A stretch of DNA of 55,464 bases from Candidatus Woesearchaeota archaeon CG10_big_fil_rev_8_21_14_0_10_37_12 (lineage in GTDB: Archaea; Nanobdellota; Nanobdellia; Woesearchaeales; ARS49), in assembly GCA_002762795.1 (NCBI GenBank), contig PCYA01000016.1, positions 1 through 55,464 of the forward strand, in the 5' to 3' direction. The first letter of the stretch is position 1; each line of letters starts with the position of its first letter. The notes under the pieces were generated by a model, which ran no database searches, had not been told where the DNA came from, and saw only the letters and a list, made by a program, of their open reading frames with translations. Positions 44,360-52,900 of this stretch are shown piece after piece. Position numbers and translations under genes: made by a program.

Positions 44360-44491
44360 TTCAGAGATGGAAAGGTAGGCAAAATATGTTTTTGCTTTGT
44401 TTTCGGAGAAACCTTCTTCTGTTATGAAGCCGGGTTTCATGGAATATCTTTCTGTCCAGAAAGGATGGGATTGAACCCGGAGTAATATAAA
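44360..44491 (+). promoter_or_regulatory. structured 5' leader of DEAD-box helicase mRNA
   Basis: About 130 nt between promoter and start codon. Stem-loops: GCAAAA/TTTTGC around 44379-44394, and a long one at 44430-44480 with outer arms CCGGGTTTCA and TTGAACCCGG (one bulge) and inner arms CTTTCT/AGAAAG with loop GTCC. It ends 11 nt before the ATG, near the ribosome site, and could affect helicase translation. It is not a recognised riboswitch class. Confidence 0.5.
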
Positions 44492-45697
44492 ATGAAATTT
44501 GAAGAATTAAATTTAAATTCAGAGCTATTGAAAGCTCTAAAAATATTGAAATATGATGATCCTACTGAAGTGCAGGAAAAAGCAATTCCTTTGGCGCTTT
44601 CAGGAAAAGATGTTATTGTTAGAAGTAAAACAGGTTCTGGAAAAACGTTTGCGTTTGCTTTGCCAATTATTAATATGTTGTCTCAGCAAAAACAATTGCA
44701 GGCGATCATTCTTGCACCTACAAGAGAGCTTGCGCAGCAGATCGATAGTGAAGTAAGAAAGCTTGATAGGGCTACAAAAACTATTTTGTTGTATGGCGGT
44801 GTAAGTATTAGTCCGCAAATTAGTGCGCTTGATCGGGGTGCTCATATTGTTATTGCAACGCCTGGAAGGTTGCTTGATCATATTGAGCGCAAAACTATTG
44901 ATTTGTCAGCAGTTCGTTTTGTGGTGTTGGATGAAGCAGATAGAATGTTGGATATGGGTTTTATTGATGATGTTGAGCGTATTCTTGCAAAAACTCCAAA
45001 ATCTAGGCAAACTATGTTATTCTCTGCGACAATGCCTGAGCAGATTTGTCAGCTTTCACAAAGATACATGAATAATCCAGAGCAGTTGATGTTGCAGCAG
45101 GATGAAATAACTGTTAAGCAAATTAGACAGCAAGTGTTTGGTGTTGATAGAAAGCAAAAACTGTCAGTTCTTACAAAAATTTTGCGTGATCGTGCTGCAA
45201 AAAAAACTATTGTTTTTGTGAACACAAAAGATTGGGCAAAGAGTTTGTCTGATATTTTGTATCGTAAAGGTTTTAGATCTACTAGCATTCATTCTGGTTT
45301 GTCTCAGAGCAGGCGTAATGTGGTAATTCATGATTTTAATGCAGGGAAATATACTATTCTTGTTGCTACAGATGTTGCAGCAAGAGGGTTGCATATTGAG
45401 GGCGTTACTCATGTTGTGAATTATGATATTCCTAGAAATCCTAAGGATTATGTGCATAGAATTGGCAGAACTGGTAGAGCTGGCAAGGAAGGTGATGCTG
45501 TTACTTTTGTAACGCAGGTTGATCAGCATTTGTTGAGGGCAGTTGAAGATGAGATTCAGATGCGTTTGGAAGTTCAGGATTTAGCTGGTTTGTCTGCTGC
45601 TCCAATTGAATCGCCTATGAAGATGCATCATCCTGTTGAACAAATTAAGGTGCATACGCACAGTGATTCTTCAGGTGATGATTGGGGTTTGGATTAA
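44492..45697 (+). CDS. DEAD-box ATP-dependent RNA helicase
   Basis: 401 aa, minimal two-RecA-domain form. Motifs: Q-motif (TEVQEKAIPL), I SKTGSGKT near 50-57, Ia APTRELAQQ, II VLDEADRMLD near 150, III SATMP, V TDVAARGLH, VI HRIGRTGRAG near 326-335. A short acidic/His tail (VHTHSDSSGDDWGLD) follows. Remodels RNA; archaeal members often act in rRNA processing or cold response. Its last 8 codons are duplicated 171 bp downstream. Confidence 0.95.
   Translation: MKFEELNLNSELLKALKILKYDDPTEVQEKAIPLALSGKDVIVRSKTGSGKTFAFALPIINMLSQQKQLQAIILAPTRELAQQIDSEVRKLDRATKTILLYGGVSISPQISALDRGAHIVIATPGRLLDHIERKTIDLSAVRFVVLDEADRMLDMGFIDDVERILAKTPKSRQTMLFSATMPEQICQLSQRYMNNPEQLMLQQDEITVKQIRQQVFGVDRKQKLSVLTKILRDRAAKKTIVFVNTKDWAKSLSDILYRKGFRSTSIHSGLSQSRRNVVIHDFNAGKYTILVATDVAARGLHIEGVTHVVNYDIPRNPKDYVHRIGRTGRAGKEGDAVTFVTQVDQHLLRAVEDEIQMRLEVQDLAGLSAAPIESPMKMHHPVEQIKVHTHSDSSGDDWGLD
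45675..45697. repeat. 23-bp direct repeat, copy at end of DEAD-box gene
   Basis: Positions 45675-45697 are identical to 45846-45868 (both contain the codons for DDWGLD and the stop TAA). Together they flank 148 bp of noncoding DNA. They look like the footprint of an insertion at a gene 3' end. Confidence 0.9.
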
Positions 45698-45845
45698 CTT
45701 TTTTGGTTTGCACATTTTTTGGCAACTCGTCGCGAGATTGTGAGCAGTTGCGAAGTGTTTATTTATATCCGAAAGGATTTATGATTTCCTGAGCAACTGC
45801 GAACAACGAGCGATTTAGATCAAACTTTTCCAAAAAGTTTGCTGT
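45698..45845. other. 148-bp noncoding segment between direct repeats
   Basis: No open frame of note. It contains GCAGTTGC (about 45746) opposite GCAACTGC (about 45804) as possible 8-bp arms, a small ATCCGAAAGGAT hairpin near 45768 and an AAACTTTT/AAAAAGTTT hairpin near 45823-45841. It may be a small nonautonomous element or a solo remnant. No transposase is near. Confidence 0.5.
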
Positions 45846-45868
45846 GTGATGATTGGGGTTTGGATTAA
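45846..45868. repeat. 23-bp direct repeat, downstream copy
   Basis: Second copy of the DEAD-box gene terminus, ending in TAA and a T-run. It lies just downstream of the sigma factor gene stop region (convergent), so the insertion is bounded on this side. Confidence 0.9.
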
Positions 45869-45878
45869 TTTTTTTAAG

Positions 45879-46418
45879 TTAAGCAGCAGTTCCATAAACA
45901 AAAGTGCGTAATGTTGGGTCGTTTGCTACTATTCTCCTTAGTCGGTGAATTGTTGATTTTACTGTTCCTTCTTTGAGCCCGAATCTTTCTGCCGCAGCAG
46001 CATAAGTTATTTCTTCACCCTCAATTGCAAGAAGAAGTTGTGCATTTACTGTTCCAACCTTTGCTGAGAGTCTTGGAACTAGTTGGCCACATAAGTCTTT
46101 CCTTTCAAGAAGTCCATAAGGGGTATCATGTTTGTCTGGAATAACGGTGTCTAAGTTATCTTCAAATGTTAGGCCGCCTCTGTCATTTCTTCTGCCGTTT
46201 TGTCTGCATCGGTCAAAGTGGGTTGTTAGAACAGCGCGTTTAACATATGCGCTTAATCCCCTATTTAATTCAGGGTTTGTGGTTAGTACTTTTAGCATTG
46301 CGTCTTGTACGAGGTCATCTCTTTCATGACTGGTATAACCAAGTCTACGTGCAGTTCTTAGTGCAACAGGATATGCTCCGACTAGAGCGCTTCCTAAATC
46401 AGTTTGTTCGTCACTCAT
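45879..46418 (-). CDS. sigma-70 family (ECF-like) sigma factor homologue in an archaeon
   Basis: 179 aa, the length and layout of ECF sigma factors. Region 2 includes RRLGYTSHERDDLVQDAMLK near 24-43 and LSAYVKRAVLTTHFDRCRQN near 55-74. Region 4 ends in TYAAAAERFGLKEGTVKSTI near 138-157 and HRLRRIV, a classic sigma4 helix-turn-helix. Archaeal RNA polymerase uses TBP/TFB, so a sigma factor is out of place. A TATA box (CATTAATAAAG, about 46450-46440) lies 26 nt before the ATG, giving an archaeal leaderless promoter and implying long residence. It may act as a DNA-binding regulator. Contamination is unlikely because the archaeal promoter and neighbours are continuous. Confidence 0.85.
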   Translation of the reverse strand: MSDEQTDLGSALVGAYPVALRTARRLGYTSHERDDLVQDAMLKVLTTNPELNRGLSAYVKRAVLTTHFDRCRQNGRRNDRGGLTFEDNLDTVIPDKHDTPYGLLERKDLCGQLVPRLSAKVGTVNAQLLLAIEGEEITYAAAAERFGLKEGTVKSTIHRLRRIVANDPTLRTFVYGTAA

Positions 46419-46475
46419 TTTGATGAGTTAATAACTGAGCTTTATTAATGTTTTTTAACCATTTTCAGAATTATA

Positions 46476-46561
46476 GCAGAGGCAGTATATTATTAATAAT
46501 ATTTGGCCTCTGCGATATTCGGAAAACCTAACTAAATAATATTAAAAACTTAGGTTTTCCG
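46476..46561. other. two tandem long hairpins
   Basis: Hairpin 1: arms GCAGAGGC (46476-46483) and GCCTCTGC (46506-46513) enclosing the palindrome ATATTATTAATAATAT. Hairpin 2: perfect 12-bp arms CGGAAAACCTAA (46520-46531) and TTAGGTTTTCCG (46550-46561) around an 18-nt A/T loop. They lie upstream of the sigma gene and upstream of the small ORF. Role unknown. Confidence 0.8.
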
Positions 46562-46647
46562 TTATAATATCTATTTTGCAAGCTATATTTCTTCCTTGTA
46601 GTGATATTTAAAAAGGCTTGTCTTTAACTATGTATGGAGGGGTTTGA

Positions 46648-46728
46648 GTGAAGAATGAATTAACTGTTGCGATTATAATTGTAATTTGCGCAGTTCTTGC
46701 TGTTGCTGTGCGTGCTATGGTTTGGTAG
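46648..46728 (+). CDS. 26-aa single-span membrane peptide
   Basis: GTG start; sequence begins MKNELT and contains an uninterrupted hydrophobic helix (VAIIIVICAVLAVAV) before RAMVW. A strong GGAGGGG site at 46636-46642 sits 5 nt before the start, and a TATA-like ATATTTAAAA at about 46604-46613 about 30 nt upstream of the leader. The ribosome site, single TM and clean stop argue for a real small protein. No homologue recognised. Confidence 0.5.
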   Translation: MKNELTVAIIIVICAVLAVAVRAMVW

Positions 46729-46785
46729 TATGTTCTCACGAATTTTTCTTTTTTTGGGTTTTTTATTTCTTCATTGGGTCTAATA

Positions 46786-46961
46786 CAAGGAAAAGCCCTG
46801 CTTTTCCTGTACAGAAAATCTCAAGATTTTCTTGTACCCCGCAGCTCTGCTGCGATATGATTTTTCCCGATGAAGTTTAAAAATACAAAGAAAATTCGAG
46901 GAATTTTCTTGTACACAAAAATCTTTGATTTTTGTTGTACCCCAGAGCTCTGCTCCGGGGT
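46786..46961. repeat. array of four palindromic units joined by GTAC
   Basis: Unit 1: AGGAAAAG/CTTTTCCT (46788-46808). Unit 2: AGAAAATC/GATTTTCT (46813-46832), then TTGTACCCC and a GCAGC-TCT-GCTGC hairpin. Unit 3: AGAAAATTC/GAATTTTCT (46889-46909). Unit 4: ACAAAAATC/GATTTTTGT (46915-46935), then TGTACCCC and a GAGC-TCT-GCTC hairpin with flanking TACCCC/GGGGTA. Units 2 and 4 are thus two copies of a double-hairpin composite. The array ends a few bases before the giant surface gene's stop, so it may be its terminator region. The 57-nt stretch before it (46729-46785) is T-rich with no feature. Confidence 0.75.
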
Positions 46962-46965
46962 ATTT

Positions 46966-49900
46966 TTATTTGCTGCTTTTGTTACGTTTTGATTTTATTG
47001 TTTTGTTAAATGTTTTTGCATTGAATGTTTTGCTAAGTTCTTGTAGACGATCTTTTTTCAGTTTGGTGTTTTCGCGCATTAATGTTAGTTCTTTTTCTAA
47101 ATCGCCGAAATTTGTGATGTCTTTAAGTTGATTTTGTAGTTTTTTCTTGCGAAGTTTTGTTTGGATTTTTTGGATTAAATTGGTTCTTTCTTTCTTATTG
47201 CTTTCAGGCTTTGCAATTAGTTTGTTATCTAGTTTGTCAAAGTTTGTAATGTCATCTATTTGTTTTTTGAATGTTTTTCTTGACAGTTTGGTTTTGATTT
47301 TTTGGAGGAAGCTATCTTTCGTTTTGAGTGTGTGCAAGTGATTTTCGTTAGCTCGTTCTCTTGTTTTTTGATATGCTTTGCTGATGAGGCTGTCTTTTTT
47401 AATTTCATGAGTGTGTTTTTGTCTTCCTATGGTGCTCACTAGAGTTATTGCTGCAAGCATTAATGCAGCAAGAAGGACATATGCGGTTGTTGATGGTTCT
47501 ATGTTTATTGTTGGTGATTCTTTTGTGGGTTCTTGTTGTTCTTTTTTTGGTTCTGAAATATCTGTTGTTATTGTTTCCTGAATGGATTCATCTGGTTGTG
47601 TTGCTTGCACTGTTTCTGGCTGGTTTTGTTCAGGTCTGACTTGTGTTATTGAGGGTAGTTGTGTTTGTTGTGTTATTTGTTGTACAGTTGGTGCTGGAAC
47701 AAAGCTTCTGCTTCCGCTGCCACCGCCTTGTGCTGTTGGTGTGGGTGTTGGTGCAGGGGTTGTTACAGTTACAGTGGTGTTTGCGGAAGTGTTCGTGCTG
47801 AAATTAGTTATTCCATCAGTGTAGGTTACATTCACAATGTTTGTAAGCACTCCAGCACTGGAATTTATTTGTAATGTTATGTTGATTTCTGTGCTGTTGT
47901 CGGGAATAATGCTTCCTAAATTCCATGTTGTGTTTGTCGCATTTTCTGGGCTTGCGTTTACAAATGTGGTGTTTTCTGGGAAACTTTCGTTGAGTGTAAC
48001 ATTTTGTGCAGTTCCATTGCCTATGTTTGTTATTGTTATTGTATATAAAATGAAACTTCCGTTTTCTACAGAACTCTGGTTTCCTTCTTTTGTAACAGTC
48101 AAGTTTGGAACTCCTGGAGTCTCGTTGCTGCTGTAATTGGTGAAATGACTTACGTTAAATACGAAAGTGCTGCCGTTGTAACTTATTTCTGTGCAGTTGG
48201 TGTTGTCGCATACTTCAAATGTTCCAGTGCTATCAAAGTCTACGATTGCTTGAGGGTCTGTAAAGTTGAGGTTGTGTAGTGTGATGATTGCGGTTTGGTT
48301 GAAGAAGCTTAAATTGGTAGAGTTGAGGAATGCGTTGTTGTTGGTGATGTTTAGGTGTTCTTGTGTGATGTTGGTGTTTGCTGGTATGGTGGCGTTGTTG
48401 AGTATGTTGATGCTTCCGTTGTTTGTTGTGAATGTTGTGTTGGTGAGGTTGTTTCCTGTGCTTGTTGTGTCTATGAATATCCAAGTATTTAATGTGATGA
48501 TTGTGTTGTTGTAAAAGGTGTTGTTAATTGTGCTGTTTTGAAGTGTTATTGTTGCTGTTGTTGTGTTGCTTGTGTTGAATGTGTTGTTGGTGAATGTGTT
48601 GTTTGTTGCGTTGGATTGCATTAGCAGAGCAGATGTGTTGCTTGTGATGTTGTTATGTTGGACAGTGGAATCGTTAGTTCCTTCTCCAATGAAGAGTGTG
48701 TTGATGTTGCTGCTGGTAAGTGTGTTGTATTGGATTGTGTTTTGAGTGCTTCCTGTGATTGTTATGGTGCGTGTTTGAGTGTCTGTTGTTGTGATTGTGT
48801 TGTTTGTGATTGTGTTATTGTTGGAGTTGTTTGTGAGGGATATTGTTGAAGTGTTTGTTCCTCCTGAGGCGGTGATGGTGTTGTTGTTTATGGTGCTGTT
48901 TTGCATTCCTGTTGCGTTTATTGCGATGGTGAAATTGCTGATGTTTGCGAAGTTTCTGATTGTAATATTGTTGTGACTGTCTGTGTTGTTGATGGCCATT
49001 CCGCTGGTGTTTCCTGTTAGGTTAAAGCCTGCTCCGTCTAATATTATGTTGCTTGTGTTAATGGTGAAGCAGGTTCCGTTGCTTTGGATGTTTTGTGTTA
49101 GTGTTATGTCGTTGCTTACAATTCCGCATTGGCTTCCGTTTGCGAGTGTTTGTGTGGTGTTTTCTCCTGTTGAGTAGTTGGTGAATTGTGTGACGTTGAA
49201 GGTGTAGGTGTCTGCGTCTGTTATTTCTGTGCAAATGCTTGAGCTGCACACGCTTCCGTTTCTGTATGGTGTTCTGTCTGTGAGTCCGAGGCTGTCAGTG
49301 TTGTGTAGTGTGATGATTGCGCTTTGATTGAAGAATGTTAGGTTTGTGCTGTTGAGGAATGCGTTGTTGGTGGTGATGTTGAGTTGGTTTTGTGTGATGT
49401 TGGTGTTTGTTGGTATTGTTGCGTTGTTTAGTATGTTGATGCTTCCGTTGTTGTTTTGGAATGTTGTGTTTGTGAAGTTGTTGCCTGTGCTTGTGGTGTC
49501 TGTGGTGATCCATGTGTTTAGTGTTGTTAGTGTGTTGTTGCTTATGGTGTTGTTTTGTGATGTTGTTATTTGTATTGTGGGGTTTGTGTTGTGTGTTGTG
49601 TTTATGTTGTTTTGTGTGATTGTGTTGTGGTGGGAGTTTGTGTTGATGTCGGTTGTTGTTGTGTTGGTGGTTGTTAGGTTGTTGTTTGTTATTGTGTTGT
49701 TTTCTGATTGGAATATGTTTATTGCGTTTGCGTTTTGTGTGTTTATGTTGTTTTGTGTGATTGTTGTTGTGTTGGTTCCTGTGAAGAGTAGTATTCCTAT
49801 TGAGTTTTCAGTGTTGTTGATTGTGTTTTGTGTGATGTTGTTGTTGGTGCTGGTTGTGAGTAGTATTGCTGCTGTTTGTCCTGCTCCTGTTGGTATGTTG

Positions 49901-52900
49901 AGTGTGAATGTATTGTTGTTTATGGTGCTGTTGTCCATTTCTGTTGCATTAATGCCGATACTGAAATTGCTGATGTTTTGGAAATTTCTTATGGTTATGT
50001 TGTTGTGACTGCCGGTGTTGTTGATGGCCATTCCGCTGTTGTTTCCTGTGAGGTTGTATCCTGCTCCGTCTAAGATTATGTTGCTTGTGTTGATGGTGAA
50101 GCATGTGTCGTTTGTTTGGAGGTTTGCTGTTAGTGTGTAGCTGTCGTTTAGTATTCCGCATCCTGCTCCCATGCTGTAATTTGTGAATTGTGTGACTTCG
50201 AAGATGTATGTGTTGCTTTCTTGTATTTCTGTGCAGATAGCGTTTGAACAAGGCGTTCCATCGCGGTAGGGGTGTTTGTTGCTTATTGCTAGACTGCTTT
50301 CTACGTTGTTGAGGGTGATTCGTGCGGTTTGGTTGAAGAATGTTAAATTGGTGCTGTTCAAAAATGCGTTGTTTAGTGTGATGTTGAGGTTATCTTGATC
50401 AACTGTTATGGTTGTAGAAATTGTTGCGTTGTTTAGTATGTTGATACTTCCGTTGTTTGTTGTGAATGTTGTGTTGGTGAAATTGTTGTGTGTGGCGCCA
50501 ACTGTTTCTATCCAGTCACCGCTTAGCGTTTGCAGTGTGTTGTTAATGAAGCTGTTGTTGTGTGCAGTTATTATTTGTATTGCAGCACCAGCTGTAGCCT
50601 GGAAAGAGTTACGAGTGAATACGTTTTCATTTCCTTCAATGAGAGTTTGTGTTTGACTTAGAATGGTGTTATTATCTATGGTGTTATTTTCTCCGCTGGC
50701 AAGGTGTATTGCTTCTTCAGTACCGCTTGTGATTATGTTATTCAGTATTTGGGAGTTATTGCCGGTTATTTGCAAGCCAATTCCTGTTGTGCTGTTTATT
50801 GTATTGTTGTTGAGGGTGTTGTTGTTTGACACTCCTGCGATTTGTACAGTTATTTGTGTTGTGTTAATGGTGCTGTTTGTAATAGTGTTGTTAAATGAGT
50901 TTTGAAGGATGATTCCTTGGGTTGAATTTGCAATGGTGTTGTTTTGGATGGTGCTGTTTTGCATTCCTGTTGCGTTTATTGCGATGGTGTAGTTGGTGAT
51001 GTTTTGGAAGTTTTGTATTGTTATGTTGCTGAAGCTGTTGTTGTTAAGTATTGCTGATCCGGTGTTGTTTCCTGTGAGGTTGTATCCTGCTCCGTCTAAG
51101 ATTATGTTGTTTGCGTTGATGGTGAAGCATGTTCCGTTGCTTTGGATGTTTGTTGTGAGGTTGATGTTGTTGTTTACAAGTCCGCATTGCGTGCTGTTTG
51201 CGGTTGGTGTGGTGCTATTTTCTCCTGCTGAGTAGTTGGTGAATTGGGTAACATTAAAAACGTAAGTGTTGGCGTCTGTTATTTCTGTGCAGATGTCTGT
51301 TGAACATTGTGTTCCGTTTCTGTATGGTGCTCTGTCTGTTAGGCTTAAACTGTCTGTGTTGTGTAGTGTGATGATTGCGCTTTGATTAAAGAATGTTAAA
51401 TTTGTACTGTTAAGGAATGCGTTGTTGGTGGTGATGTTTAGGTGTGTTTGGTTGATTGTTGTGCTTGCTGGTATTGTTGCGTTTTGTAGGATGTTTATGC
51501 TTCCGTTGTTGTTTGTGAATGTGGTGTTTGTGAGGTTGTTTCCTGTGCTTGTGCTGTCTGTTGTTATCCATGTGGTTGATTCGATGAGTGTGTTGTTGTT
51601 GAATGTGTTGTTGGTTGCGGTGTTTGTGAGTGTTATTGCTGTTGTTGTGGTGTTGATGGTGTTGTTGTTTATGGTGTTGTTGTTTGCTGTTTCTTCTAAG
51701 GTTATTCCGTTGGTTCCTGTGATGGTGTTGTGTTCTATGAGTGTGTGGTTTGTTCCTGTTCCGATGAATATTGCTTCTGTGTTTGTGCTGGTGATTGTGT
51801 TTTGTGTGATTGTGTTGTGGGTGCTTCCTGAGGATAGGCTGATTGGTGTTGTTTCGCTGTCGTTTCCTGTGATGGTGTTTTGTGTGATGGTGTTGTTTGT
51901 TCCGTTTCCTAGGTCTATTGTTGCTAGGTCTGTTCCTCCTCCTGCGTTGATGGTGTTGTTTTGGATGGTGCTGTTTTGCATTCCTGATGTTTCTATTCCT
52001 GCTGTGAAGTTGGTGATGTTTTGGAAGTTTCTTATGGTTATGTTGTCCAATCCGTTAGTGTTGTTTATTGCGAAGCCGCTTCCGTTTCCTGTGATGTTAA
52101 AGCCTGCTCCGTCTAATATTATGTTGTTTGCGTTGATGGTGAAGCATGTGTCGTTTGTTTGGAGGTTTGCTGTTAGTGTATAACTTGCATTTAGTATTCC
52201 GCATCCTGCTCCCATGCTGTAGTTTGTGAATTGTGTCACGTCGAAAATATATGTGTTGGCTTCTTGTATTTCTGTGCAAATGCTTGAACTACAATGGCTT
52301 CCGTCTCTGTAGGGGTGTTTGTTGCTTATTGCTAGACTGCTTTCTACGTTGTTGAGGGTGATTCGTGCGGTTTGGTTGAGGAATGTTAAATTGGTGCTGT
52401 TCAAAAATGCGTTGTTTAGTGTGATGTTTAGTTGGTTTTGTGTGATGTTGGTATTATCGGGTAAAGTGAAATTGCTTAGAATGTTTATGTTGCCGTTTGT
52501 TGTTTGGAATGTAATGTTAGTAAAGTTGTTGCTGCTTGCGGCAGTATCGCCGAGCACCCAGATGCTTAATGTTTCGAAAGTATTGTTGGTGAAGTTATTG
52601 CCGCTTGAGCTGCTTAAAAGAGAAATGCTTGTTGTTCCATTAATTGTGTTGTTGGTGATGTTGTTGTTATTTGCAGAAGTGGAGAATTGAATTCCCGTGT
52701 TGCTTGTTGAGTGGATGTTGTTTTGAGTTATTGTAGATTGAGTAGCTCCGTTAAGGTTAATGGAAATGCTTGATGTTGTGAAATTATTGTTTGAAATAAA
52801 GGTGTTTTCTACAGCTGATAGAATGCCGCTGCTTGAGTTGAATTGATTGTTAGTAATGTTGTTGTTATTAGAGCTTGATTGCAGAGATATAGAACCATCA

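Noticed and set aside
44400-44480. Minus-strand tRNA-like T arm (GGGTTCAATCCC)
   Set aside because: The loop is one base short, and no acceptor, D or anticodon arms can be formed around it.
46786-46961. Possible CRISPR array
   Set aside because: The units are palindromes of different sequence, not identical repeats with unique spacers, and no cas genes are near.
49328-50008. 226-aa hydrophobic frame on the plus strand opposite the surface protein, and similar ones at 51422-52183 and 52319-53266
   Set aside because: They are mirror images of the Asn/Thr-rich repeats (read as Val/Leu/Met), repeat with the modules, and have no promoter or ribosome site.
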